64,000 bases of DNA, from positions 372,001 through 436,000 of the forward strand of contig CAVZHQ010000002.1 of NCBI GenBank assembly GCA_963775125.1. The letters are read 5' to 3'. Made by a program: the position numbers and the translations under genes. Below, in pieces: positions 46,236-55,131 of the stretch (position 1 is its first letter; each line of letters starts with the position of its first letter). The notes beneath the pieces are model-generated. The model did not search any database and had not been told where the DNA came from. It worked only from the letters and a program-made list of their open reading frames with translations. Source of the stretch: JAHECQ01 sp963775125. GTDB taxonomy: Bacteria > Actinomycetota > Acidimicrobiia > Acidimicrobiales > SZUA-35.

Positions 46236-46982
46236 TCAGACCTGCAAACCGCTGGTTGCCCCGCCGTCGACGAGGATGTTGGCACCTGACACGAAACTGG
46301 CGCGGGGGCTCGCGACGAAGGCGACGACGTTGGCGATCTCTTGGGGGGTACCGAGTCGACGGAACGGGTTCTCACGCACGATCGCCTGCCACAACTTGCC
46401 ATCCGCTTGCCTGGCTTCGTCCCAGGTCCCGCCGGGAAAGATGATGTCGCCGGGCGACACGACATTGGCCCGAATACCGCGGCGGGCGACCTCTCGGGAC
46501 AGCGACTTGACCATGCTGACCGTCGCCGTCTTGACCGCCGCGTATGCGGGGATCCGAGGTGCCGCGACGCTCCCGGCCCGCGAGCCGATGCATACGATGT
46601 TCGCATCGACGTTGTCTTCCATCCGTGCCAGGCCGGCACGGATGAGAGCATCGGCTCCGATGAGGTCAACCGCGCAGGACGCCTCCCAGTCGGGGCCTGC
46701 TGCCGCCGACACGTTGGACACCACGATGTCGAGCCCACCGAGCGCATCGGCCGCCCATTCGACGAACTCGGCCGGCTCACCGACCGAACCGATGTCGGCC
46801 CGGCGCTGATGCACCTCGCCGTGAGCGGACAACTGATCGGCTGCCGCCGTCAGCCCTCCAATGTCACGAGCACAAAGAGCGACCCGCGCACCCTCATCGA
46901 GAAACGTCCGGGCGATCGCGAATCCGATGCCCTTGCTTCCTCCGGTGACGATGACCCGCTTGCCAGTGAGATCAAGATCCAT
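46236..46982 (-). CDS. Short-chain dehydrogenase/reductase
   Basis: A 248-residue classical SDR. VTGGSKGIG at residues 12-20, S134 (CIGSRAG), and Y147/K151 (PAYAAVK) complete the active site; VVSN replaces the common NNAG. VVSPGDIIFPGGTWDEAR and RRLGTPQEIANVVAFVASPR, then a C-terminal INVDGG-like end (ILVDGGATSGL), are standard for FabG-like members. Substrate unknown. It comes just before the Ddn-like gene and about 170 bases after the sulfatase on the same strand. Confidence 0.9.
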   Translation of the reverse strand: MDLDLTGKRVIVTGGSKGIGFAIARTFLDEGARVALCARDIGGLTAAADQLSAHGEVHQRRADIGSVGEPAEFVEWAADALGGLDIVVSNVSAAAGPDWEASCAVDLIGADALIRAGLARMEDNVDANIVCIGSRAGSVAAPRIPAYAAVKTATVSMVKSLSREVARRGIRANVVSPGDIIFPGGTWDEARQADGKLWQAIVRENPFRRLGTPQEIANVVAFVASPRASFVSGANILVDGGATSGLQV

Positions 46983-47154
46983 CGACGCAATCTAGACGCA
47001 CCCGACTCGAATGCTGAGCTTCGAGCCCGCACGAGAAACCGGAGGCCAACCGATGGCCGCTGTATACCTCGGCGATGGCCCGCAATGTCTGAACCGGAAC
47101 CGAGGACGAGGTCGACACGTGAGCACCTCACCGAGAACGTGCTGCTTTGTGTAC

Positions 47155-49434
47155 CTACTGTTGCGCGAGCGCGGCCTGTTGCTCGGCGGCTGGGTCGCGG
47201 TGCGCCGGTCCGGTCGTTTCGATGACGACGTGGTCCAGGACCCCCGGCGTGATCGGGGCGTTGCCTCGCAGTTCGGGAGCGACCGGGGTCATTCGTTGGT
47301 AGCCAACGCTGAACGGGTCGACTCCGTAGGTGATCGGAGTCGTGGCGGGGATATGGCCCCGGCCGACGGGCACGTCGCCGTACCAGAGCTCGAGCGTGCC
47401 TTGGAAGCGGCCGGTCGGTGCAAACGTCGCCCGCACGAGCACGTCGCCAACGGGTAGCTGAACGCTCGCCGACACCGTCGTGTGGGTCGTGCCGAGGAAG
47501 TTGTTCACGTAGTGGAGCCGACGGTCAGCGAGGTAGAGGGCGTAGCCGCCGGAGTGTCCGCCGTGGGCAACGAGGACACCCTCACAGGGTCCGGCGGCAG
47601 GCACCTGGAGTGCGGCGGAGATTTGGAACCTACGGTTGCGGAGGTTCGGGGCGAGCATTTCGGGGATCGAGGAGATTCCGGGCTGGTACACGTACCGCTC
47701 CTGACGGAACCGCCGGTCGCCGTGAAGGCCGGGCTGGTTGTTGAGCGGCAGGACTTGGTGTCGCTGGGCCTCGGTCCACCAGAGCGCTTGGAGTTCGGCA
47801 AGTTTGTCGGGGTGTTCTGCGGCCACGTCATGGCATTCGGAGAAGTCGTTGGCGACGTTGTAGAGCTCCCAGATGTCGTCGTCGAAGGAGCGGGAGGCAT
47901 CGGAGCCGTCGTAAGCCATCGGTACCGGCGGGTGGAAGACGACCGCCTTCCACCCGTCGTGATAAAGGGCCCGCGAGCCGAGCATCTCGTAGTACTGGGT
48001 GACGTGGGCGCTTTCTGCCGCACCGTCAACCAGAGATGCCGCAAAACTGGTTCCGTCGAACGGTGTCTGCTCGACACCGGCGATGTGCGACGGCGGATCG
48101 ATGCCGATGAGCTCGAGCAACGTCGGGGCGACGTCGATGGCGTGGAGGTAGTGCGACCGCACGGCGCCGGCGTCGGTCACGAGGCGGGGCCAGTGCACGA
48201 CGAGCGGGTCGCAGACACCGCCTTCGTGGGTGTCACGTTTGAACCGCTTGAGCGGAGTGTTCCCGGCCCACGCCCAACCCCAGGGATAGTGGTTGTTGGC
48301 GTGCGGAGTGCCGAGGTCGTCGATGCGTCGCAGGTTCTCCTCGAGACTCTCGGGTACGAAGTTGAAGAAGTACTGCTCGTTGAATGATCCCGTCGGGCCA
48401 CCCTCGGCGGAGGCGCCGTTGTCGCTCATGACCAGGACGATGGTGTTGTCGAGTTCGCCGAGGCGTTCGATGAAGTCGATGACTCGTCCCACCTGCGCGT
48501 CGGTGTGGGTCATGAATCCGGCGTAGACCTCCATCATCCGCGCATAGAGGCGCCGTTCGTCAGCGCCGAGCGTCGACCATTCGGGCACCCAGGACGGCCG
48601 TTCGGAGAGTTCGGTTCCGGGAGGGAGGAGGCCCGAGGTGACCTGGCGAGCAAAGACCTCATCACGCCATGCATCCCAGCCGAGGTCGAACCTCCCGCGG
48701 TACGGCTCGATGTACTGCGGTGGGGCCTGGTGAGGTGCATGGCACGCGCCCGGCGCGAAATACAGGAGGAACGGCTTGTCCGTCGAATAGGAGCGCAGGT
48801 CCTTGAGGTAGGAAATCGCGTGGTCAGCGAGATCCTCGGTCAGGTGGTAGCCCTCCTCTGGAGTGAATGGCGGGTTCACCTGATGATTGTCGGCGATCAG
48901 GTCCGGGTGGTACTGGTCGGTCTCGCCGGCGAGAAACCCGTAGTAGCGCTCGAAACCCTTGCTGAGCGGCCAATGATGTCGGGGTGCCCCGAGGCTCATC
49001 TCGGTCGCCGGGGCCAGATGCCATTTCCCGAGGGCGAACGTTGCGTATCCGTTTCGAACCAGAATCTCGGGGAGAAACCCGTTCTCCGGTTGAATGGTCG
49101 CGTCGTAGCCCGGGAACCCGGACGAGAACTCGACGATGCGTGCCATTCCGCTGGCGTGATGGTTCCTGCCCGTCATCAGGCAGGCACGGGTCGGGGAACA
49201 CAACGCCGTCGTGTGGTAGTTGCTGTACCGCAGGCCACCACTCGCAAGGCGATCGAACGTCGGCGTTGCGAGGTCGGAGCCGTAACAGCCGATCTGGGCG
49301 TAGCCGACGTCGTCGAGCAACACGATCACGACGTTGGGCGCGCCCTCGGGCGCACGCTCGATGTCCGGCCACGCAGCTACAGAATCGGCGAACGTCCTAC
49401 CGACCGTGCCGTTGAAGTCCTCCGACTTGCCCAC
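47155..49434 (-). CDS. Arylsulfatase (formylglycine-dependent sulfatase)
   Basis: A 759-residue sulfatase of the atsA type. VVIVLLDDVGYAQIGCYGSD has the metal-binding Asp pair (D41, D42), and C79 in LCSPTRACLMTGRN is the Cys converted to formylglycine (C-x-P-x-R). FALGKWHLAP supplies Lys and His of the active site, and LVMSDNGASAEGGPTG the second metal site. The C-terminal 200 residues (HSGGYALYLADRRLHYVNNF, VLVRATFAPTGRFQGTLELW) form the beta-sandwich tail of this large subclass. There is no signal peptide, so it is probably cytoplasmic, as in other actinobacterial AtsA-like enzymes. No formylglycine-generating enzyme is seen in the window. Confidence 0.93.
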   Translation of the reverse strand: MGKSEDFNGTVGRTFADSVAAWPDIERAPEGAPNVVIVLLDDVGYAQIGCYGSDLATPTFDRLASGGLRYSNYHTTALCSPTRACLMTGRNHHASGMARIVEFSSGFPGYDATIQPENGFLPEILVRNGYATFALGKWHLAPATEMSLGAPRHHWPLSKGFERYYGFLAGETDQYHPDLIADNHQVNPPFTPEEGYHLTEDLADHAISYLKDLRSYSTDKPFLLYFAPGACHAPHQAPPQYIEPYRGRFDLGWDAWRDEVFARQVTSGLLPPGTELSERPSWVPEWSTLGADERRLYARMMEVYAGFMTHTDAQVGRVIDFIERLGELDNTIVLVMSDNGASAEGGPTGSFNEQYFFNFVPESLEENLRRIDDLGTPHANNHYPWGWAWAGNTPLKRFKRDTHEGGVCDPLVVHWPRLVTDAGAVRSHYLHAIDVAPTLLELIGIDPPSHIAGVEQTPFDGTSFAASLVDGAAESAHVTQYYEMLGSRALYHDGWKAVVFHPPVPMAYDGSDASRSFDDDIWELYNVANDFSECHDVAAEHPDKLAELQALWWTEAQRHQVLPLNNQPGLHGDRRFRQERYVYQPGISSIPEMLAPNLRNRRFQISAALQVPAAGPCEGVLVAHGGHSGGYALYLADRRLHYVNNFLGTTHTTVSASVQLPVGDVLVRATFAPTGRFQGTLELWYGDVPVGRGHIPATTPITYGVDPFSVGYQRMTPVAPELRGNAPITPGVLDHVVIETTGPAHRDPAAEQQAALAQQ

Positions 49435-49598
49435 TTGGCCATTCCTCCCTTTCAGTGTCCCGTACTCAGAAGCCAGGATCGAAGTGCCCAGTTCACTCGC
49501 CGAGGATCAATTCGACAAGCGCTCGCTGCAGACTCGCTATCGGCAGGCGGACCTGAGATCCGACCGGCCACATCGACCGTCGCTGCTGCCGTGACCCG

Positions 49599-50204
49599 GT
49601 GACCTCCCCACGAGCGAGTTCTGGGTTCTGCCGACCACGGGCCTCCCGACCGGTCCGTGCCGCTATCCGGGCGACCGCGCTGTTCGCGTGGTTGGTGCTG
49701 GCTGCCGGGTGCGCCAACGACGACTCAGATGCCGGGGCGGTCGATCAGTCAACGTCGCCTGATGCCACTGATGCCGCCACCAACCCTGCGCCCGATGACG
49801 GATCGGGCGACGACGTCGGCAGCTTCGAGAGCGAGCAGTGCGACCTGTTCACCGGCGACGAGATCACGGCCGTGATCGGCCCTCACGACGGCGGTCAGCA
49901 GGACTTCCAGCTTGGTGGCTGTGTGTGGACTGCGACCACAGCCGACGCCGACGGCTTCACCCCTGCCATACAAGCCACCGTGACCGAACCCGACCTCTAC
50001 GAGATGGTGGCGGAAAGCGGCGAGCCCGTGGAGTGGCTTCGGCGACTGGCGCCAGCCTACGCCGGAGTCTACGGCGAGTTTGGCTTCACCGCCATCGCGA
50101 CGGGGACGTGCTGCGGTGTCAAGGGCGACATCGCTGACGGCGCGAGCGGCCAGGGAACCATCATCGACACGCTCTCGGGCGCCCTGCTCCGAGACCGCAA
50201 CTGA
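49599..50204 (+). CDS. DUF3558-like lipoprotein
   Basis: A 201-residue exported lipoprotein from GTG 49599. The signal part (VRAAIRATALFAWLVL) ends in the lipobox LAAGC (C38). After an Asp/Ser/Pro-rich linker, residues 75-200 have CDLFTGDEITAVIGPHDGG, QDFQLGGCVWTATTA and ATGTCCGVKGDIADG, the spaced cysteines and DUF3558-like pattern of small surface lipoproteins in actinobacteria. Function unknown. Divergent from the arylsulfatase, 164 bases away. Confidence 0.72.
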   Translation: MTSPRASSGFCRPRASRPVRAAIRATALFAWLVLAAGCANDDSDAGAVDQSTSPDATDAATNPAPDDGSGDDVGSFESEQCDLFTGDEITAVIGPHDGGQQDFQLGGCVWTATTADADGFTPAIQATVTEPDLYEMVAESGEPVEWLRRLAPAYAGVYGEFGFTAIATGTCCGVKGDIADGASGQGTIIDTLSGALLRDRN

Positions 50205-50871
50205 TGCCGGATGGATGCTCGTTCCGATCGCGGCCAGCTGCGAGCGATCGTCCGGCAGAAGATGCTCGGCTGCGTCCATGACACCAGCGACAGCAGCCGC
50301 TGCTCGCGACGCGGGAAGAACTCTTGTGTCTATCGATCACGGTTCGCCACCGGTCCGGTCGCCGCTGGACCTGGTGTCGAGCGGCCCACCGCCGCAGCGG
50401 CGGCCAGATGGGTTTCGCCGAAGGACAGAAGTCGCTGCACTCTGGCTTCAGAACGCTCCGATGTGGAGATGACAACCTCGAATGCCTCAGCACTGAACCC
50501 TCCGGCGAGAGCATCGAGCTGCTCCGCGTCGAGCACGCCGAGCGACGAAGGTTGTCGATTGAGGCGATGGGTTGCGTTTCGCCAGCGGTAGTCGGTGCAA
50601 GCAAGGCCGCCGTCAATTCGGCGTCTGCCGGATCGTCTCGATGAAATCGCATGAACAGCGAATACGGCTCCTGCGATGAGCCCTGTATCCCGTGCAGCTA
50701 AGCAGGACACCCCGCCCCTCAGTAGTGGTGGCGGATTGGAGCATCGCAGAAGCGTCTCGGCCCAGGTCGGAGCGAGTGAGCGTGTGTTCATCTGCCCTCA
50801 TTTCTGTGTCAAAATGGCGTCGGCGACTTCGATCACCGTGACGCTGAGCCCCTTCCGGGTCGTTCGCCGCT
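50205..50871. other. Region without a recognisable gene
   Basis: About 670 bases between the lipoprotein stop and the PKD/FN3 remnant. Short open frames occur on both strands; one on the minus strand (FSAEAFEVVISTSERSEARV, near 50480) looks faintly protein-like, but no frame holds for long and no motif is recognisable. I take it as degraded DNA, continuous with the remnant that follows. Confidence 0.5.
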
Positions 50872-51820
50872 TCAGCGGCGGACCGTGACGACCGCCGCGG
50901 TTCGAGTACACCGTCGAGGTGCCATTGGATGCAGCCAGGCGATAGCTGTACGTGACGCCACGGGTGCCCGAGGAGTCGACGTAGCTGACTGGCCGTGACC
51001 GGCAGGGTACCGATCGTGGCTGAACGAGGTGCGAGGCCGTACCTCGGCAGCGGTTGGACCGGACAGTGAGGTGGCCGAGGTTGCCGGGTTCGTCCACGCA
51101 AGGTTGACAATCTTTCGAGTCGGTGAGACGGCGGTCAGATTGGAGGGTGCCGCCAAGGGGGGCGCCGGCGGCGCAGTGACGACGATCAACACACTCTGCT
51201 GTTCGTCGTCGGGGCGAAGACGCCAGTGAGGGTGACCTTTAGACCGCGGCGTAGACGCCAGGAGTGGTGAACGTATCGGGACACCAAGGCGCCCGAAGCG
51301 AGTCTGGTTGGTCGCCGAACGACCAGGCCCACGCAGTCACTGTGCCATTCAGGCCAGTCGAAGTCCGAGCCGTCGAAATTCACGGTCAACGGGGCTTGTC
51401 CGGACACCGGGGTGGCGACGATGACGGGGGTGGCCCGCCCGTGCTGAACAACGAGGCGTCGGCCGTGTTGGAGTACGCCGATGGTCCGGCGGCGTTGGTC
51501 GCTCGCACCCGGTACCTGTTCATGGCGCCCGAAGCGACGAAGCCATCGCCGTAGGACGTGACACCTGCGCCGACCGTTGCGATCTGGCCCGCAGCGCTGC
51601 AGTCGGCCGAGAGGCACCGCTCGAGTGGAGTAGCCGGTCTCGTCAGTGGCGTTGTCGACCCAGTTGAGGGGGTCGATGCCCCAGTCGAGTAGGTGGCAGT
51701 CAGTCCGGTGGGAGCGGCCGGCGGGGTGGCGGCAGCCAAGGGGGACGCCACCGTCATCAGAGAGGCGATGGCGGCGAGCACCAACAAGATCCGTTGCACT
51801 GGCCGTGTTCCTAGCGTCAC
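50872..51820 (-). pseudogene. Decayed secreted protein with FN3 and PKD domains
   Basis: From GTG 51820 the reading is a signal peptide (VQRILLVLAAIASLMTVASP, LAAATPPAAP) then an FN3 domain (TGLTATYS, later MNRYRVRATNAAGPSAYSNT). The PKD-like part (TPVIVATPVSGQAPLTVNFD) is in a second frame, and a second FN3 domain (APSNLTAVSPTRKIVNLAWT, then YVDSSGTRGVTYSYRLAAS) in further frames, with a likely stop at 50872 (VVTVRR). At least five shifts and missing strands make a functional product unlikely. The ancestor was probably an extracellular adhesin-like or enzyme-accessory protein. Confidence 0.7.
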
Positions 51821-52009
51821 GAAGTCGCCCTTTCGAGAAGAGAGTCGGGTGTGATGTGATGAGCGAGACTTCGCGAGTCCGGCTGCACGATCGTTCATGA
51901 GCGTATCGACTGACGGCGATCGCCACTAGGGTCAAACGTCACCACACCGACAATCGGGCCGAGCCCTCACGCCCCACGCAACCTCGCGGTCCAGAAACCG
52001 ACCATGTCC

Positions 52010-52945
52010 TCATGGAAAAGGTCGGGTTCGCCCGTCGATCGACCCGATCGCGGCGCCCCGACGCCCGAACCCGGCCTTCACGGCGTAGATCATCATGTCC
52101 CGGTCGACCGCCGCGGAATCACTGGCGCCGGTCACGGGATGGATCATCGCCCCGCCATGGTCCAGGTAGATCGTGGGGGCATGCGGAGATACCGAGGCTT
52201 CGGCGACGACCTCTCGGGGCTGGCGCCGATCGAAACTGTGGTGGGCACCGGGAACAAGGCGGAACGTGGCATCGGCGCCGGTGCGGGCGATGGCCTGCAC
52301 GAAGCCCTGCACCTGTTGGGGAGAACACCATTCGTCGCGCTCTCCGATGATGGCCCGCACCACGGTGGCGCCGACGTCGGGATCGATGAACTGATGGCCA
52401 CACCAGGGGTAGGCGGCATAGACCGCAGTGAGGAACCGGTCGCCGATCACCGGTCGGGCGAAGGCCCGCATCCCGGCGGTGAGAACGGCTGATCCTCCCC
52501 GGCTGTGCCCCTGCGCCCCGATCCGTCCGGCATCAATCCTGGCATCGTCGGCCAGCACGTCGAACGCAGCCAGGACGTCGTAGGCGCTGGCGGCGAAGGA
52601 GTACTGCGTCTGGTCGGCGACGGTGGACACGACGGACCGAGCTCCGAAGGGATCGATGACGAACGCGGCGAACCCAAGCGAGAGGAAGGTCTCGGCGTGA
52701 GCGAGATGGGAAGGGGCAACACCGAGGCTGCCGGGCACGATGATCACTGCCGGTATCGGACCAGTCGCCCCGTCACCCGGAAAGAAGAGCTTCCCGTCGA
52801 TCGAGCGGGTCGCCATTCGGCCGGTCGATGACAGCACCTCGTAGTAGTTACGGGGGTCGGCGGTAGGGAACTCGACGGTCTCGCCGAGCACCCCAGCGAG
52901 CGTGATCGACTGGTGAAGGAACCGTGTGTCAGTCATCGCCGTCAT
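52010..52945 (-). CDS. Alpha/beta hydrolase (dienelactone hydrolase-like)
   Basis: A 311-residue protein without signal. IPAVIIVPGSLGV is the oxyanion strand, FVIDPFGARSVVSTVADQTQ follows, and the nucleophile elbow is GAQGHSRGGSAV with S148. VVRAIIGERDEWCSP places the catalytic Asp, and PGAHHSFDRR the His. The arrangement matches dienelactone hydrolase/prolyl-oligopeptidase-like hydrolases; substrate unknown. The start ATG 52945 has a near alternative three codons later (MTDTRF). It lies downstream of the urease cluster on the same strand, with the order ureD - stop - 61-base gap reversed, so it is a separate unit transcribed toward lower coordinates. Confidence 0.83.
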   Translation of the reverse strand: MTAMTDTRFLHQSITLAGVLGETVEFPTADPRNYYEVLSSTGRMATRSIDGKLFFPGDGATGPIPAVIIVPGSLGVAPSHLAHAETFLSLGFAAFVIDPFGARSVVSTVADQTQYSFAASAYDVLAAFDVLADDARIDAGRIGAQGHSRGGSAVLTAGMRAFARPVIGDRFLTAVYAAYPWCGHQFIDPDVGATVVRAIIGERDEWCSPQQVQGFVQAIARTGADATFRLVPGAHHSFDRRQPREVVAEASVSPHAPTIYLDHGGAMIHPVTGASDSAAVDRDMMIYAVKAGFGRRGAAIGSIDGRTRPFP

Positions 52946-53006
52946 CTTGTCACCGACGCCTGACCCTCAGCTACCGCTCGTCAGGCAGTAGTGGCCGACC
53001 GGGCAC

Positions 53007-53726
53007 TCACCCGAGAGCGGGGCTGAGGGCGGCCAGCAGGCTCATTGCGCTCGGCCTGTCGTGACCGATCGCCATCGCCACTGCGGCATCGGTTTCGACC
53101 GGCAGCCATGCGGCGGCCCTTCCAGCTTCGACACGAACACGCGGAATGCCGGCGTCGATTCCAACGAGTACCGCCGTCAAGACGAAGCGAGCCGCGCCGA
53201 CCGACACCGAACTCAAGGCGCCTGCAACGCCCGGACCGAACGACTCATCGTGGTGCACCAACGGCCGTCCACGGCGCTCGACACGCAACGAGAGGTCGAG
53301 ATGCCCCGACACCTCGTCGCGGCGGCCCAGCACGGCTTCTTCGACCACCCGGCACGTCGCATCACCGTCGAGCCGCACCACGGTGACGGCGCGGTGACGA
53401 GACAGGGCCACCGAGATCATCGGCTCCATCCACAGTTCGAGGTGTCCGCCGGAACCCACAACGCACGTCGTCGTCGTCGTCGAACGCTCGCCGCCGACGC
53501 CAGGCCACACGATGCTCGCTGCCACCGAGCCGACATCGGCCCGGGCTCCTGGGCCCACGTCGATTGCCAACTCCAGCTCGTCGCCGCCCACAGGCGCGGC
53601 CGCCGACGAGGCGAGCAGGATTCGCGGGCCGCACTGACGGACACTGAGCGGAGCGGCGGAACGTTGGTCGACGACGACGTTGCGGTCACCGATCCGAGCG
53701 ACCGCGATCGTCGCCGATGCCCTCAC
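53007..53726 (-). CDS. ureD: Urease accessory protein UreD (UreH)
   Basis: About 239 residues from GTG 53726, which overlaps the ureG stop (GTGA). A longer frame to 53765 exists, but RASATIAVARIGDRNVVV is the normal UreD start. Further landmarks are PLSVRQCGPRILLASSAAA, ELAIDVGPGARADVGSVAAS, GHLELWMEPMISV and GRRDEVSGHLDLSLRVERRG. UreD binds apo-urease and, with UreF and UreG, guides nickel insertion and lysine carbamylation. It is the last gene of the cluster in transcription order. The middle is more diverged than UreG or UreC, as is usual. Confidence 0.88.
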   Translation of the reverse strand: MRASATIAVARIGDRNVVVDQRSAAPLSVRQCGPRILLASSAAAPVGGDELELAIDVGPGARADVGSVAASIVWPGVGGERSTTTTTCVVGSGGHLELWMEPMISVALSRHRAVTVVRLDGDATCRVVEEAVLGRRDEVSGHLDLSLRVERRGRPLVHHDESFGPGVAGALSSVSVGAARFVLTAVLVGIDAGIPRVRVEAGRAAAWLPVETDAAVAMAIGHDRPSAMSLLAALSPALG

Positions 53727-54409
53727 GAACTCGCTCGCCAGCGCCGCAGTCGGTGCCGGATCCAATCAGCGATCTCCGTTGCTCCCTCTGGTTCCACGAG
53801 CGAGGCCCGCACGACCGGGCGACCGTCGCGCCGCTCGGTCGCCTCTCGCAACATCAGGTCGACATCGGCACGAACGTACGGCGCAAGATCGACCTTGTTG
53901 ATGACGAGCAGGTCGGCGAGCGCTACTCCGGGCCCACCCTTACGCGGCACGTCGTCGCCGCCGGCGGTGTCGATCACGAAGATCTGGACATCCACGAGGC
54001 CTCGGCTGAAGATGGCCGTCAGATTGTCGCCACCCGACTCGACGAGCGTCAGGTCGACGCGACCGTGGAGCTTCTCGAGCTGTTCGACGGCGTCGAGGTT
54101 GGCGGCGATGTCGTCCCGGATCGCGGTGTGGGGACAACAGCCCGTCTCGACCGCGACGATCCGATCGGCTGGAAGCACGGCAGCCTCACGAAGCGCCATT
54201 GCGTCTTCGGACGTGAAGATGTCGTTGGTGACCACAACGATCGACATCTCATCGCGGAGCAGTCGACACAGCGCGCCGACGAGGGTCGTCTTGCCGCTAC
54301 CGACTGGTCCGCCGACACCGACTCGCAACGCTCGGTCGGTAGCGGGGGGCGCCTCGGCGGGCGCATGGCTGTGGAACAGGTCGTGGGAAACGTCATGTGG
54401 CGGCATCAA
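53723..54409 (-). CDS. ureG: Urease accessory GTPase UreG
   Basis: A 228-residue SIMIBI-class GTPase that supplies nickel to urease. The N terminus is His-rich (MMPPHDVSHDLFHSHAP), a feature often seen where UreE is absent. The P-loop is GVGGPVGSGKTTLV (residues 31-44), VVVTNDIFTSEDA follows, CPH at 92-94 is the nickel-binding motif, TLVESGGDNLTAIFS the switch region and INKVDLAPYV the base-specificity motif. Complete and in frame. It follows ureF by 27 bases and overlaps ureD. Confidence 0.95.
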   Translation of the reverse strand: MMPPHDVSHDLFHSHAPAEAPPATDRALRVGVGGPVGSGKTTLVGALCRLLRDEMSIVVVTNDIFTSEDAMALREAAVLPADRIVAVETGCCPHTAIRDDIAANLDAVEQLEKLHGRVDLTLVESGGDNLTAIFSRGLVDVQIFVIDTAGGDDVPRKGGPGVALADLLVINKVDLAPYVRADVDLMLREATERRDGRPVVRASLVEPEGATEIADWIRHRLRRWRASS

Positions 54410-54436
54410 TACTCCATCCGGTCGAACAGCATTCGG

Positions 54437-55126
54437 TCAGGCGACGAACATGCGGGCATCGAGTGACCCATGGTGCTCGCCGAGTATTTCGGTCAGGGAT
54501 CCACCCCAGGCCGGCAGCTCGGCCGGCGGCATCGACGCCCACCGCGACGATTGCGAGCGGTAGGCGTCGCACTCCCGACCTGCCCGCTCCTGTACGACGG
54601 CGAGCTCGATCGGATCGAGGCCGAGGAGCCGAACGGCGGCCGACGTCACCGCAGCCGTCAGGTGATGGAATGAGAGCGCCGCCGCGTCGGCCGCGGAACC
54701 TCCCGCCGCAGCGACGACTGCACCCAGCGCGATTGGTTGGTGGGAGCCTCCATCGGTCTCCGACACGGCCACGATCCCCGGGCTCGTCCAGATCCGGGTA
54801 GCTGCTCGTAGGAGCTGGCGTCCGAGTCTTCGGCTGGTCCCACGGAGGTAGGGAGAAGGCATGCGAGCGGAGTACTCGCCGTCGAGCTCGGCGGCCAGGA
54901 CGCCGAGGGCTCCGGCGTCGGAGCCACCGCCCAGCCGAGCGCACGAGTGCGCGGCGAACGCCGCTTCGACCTGGCCGGTGGTGGCCAGGCGCCCTCGCAG
55001 GTAGCGCTCGAGTGTCGGACCGTCAACCACGTCGCCGATGGCGACGGCCGCCTCGACTCCCGCCGAGTACGCGTGGCCACCCGCAGGGAATCGTCCGTCG
55101 ACGAGCATGAGCAGCGCGGCATCCAT
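54437..55126 (-). CDS. ureF: Urease accessory protein UreF
   Basis: A 229-residue helical protein. LVDGRFPAGGHAYSAGVEAA is the conserved N terminus, with LERYLRGRLATTGQVEAAFA and TSRRLGRQLLRAATRIW following, and the C-terminal ALSFHHLTAAVTSAAVRLL is typical. UreF bridges UreD and the UreG dimer and acts as a checkpoint in activation. It starts five bases after the ureC stop. Normal length, no damage. Confidence 0.9.
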   Translation of the reverse strand: MDAALLMLVDGRFPAGGHAYSAGVEAAVAIGDVVDGPTLERYLRGRLATTGQVEAAFAAHSCARLGGGSDAGALGVLAAELDGEYSARMPSPYLRGTSRRLGRQLLRAATRIWTSPGIVAVSETDGGSHQPIALGAVVAAAGGSAADAAALSFHHLTAAVTSAAVRLLGLDPIELAVVQERAGRECDAYRSQSSRWASMPPAELPAWGGSLTEILGEHHGSLDARMFVA

Positions 55127-55131
55127 GACAA

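Noticed and set aside
53061..54563. 500-residue open frame on the plus strand across ureD and ureG
   Set aside because: The minus strand carries complete UreD and UreG motifs; the plus-strand product has no domain features.
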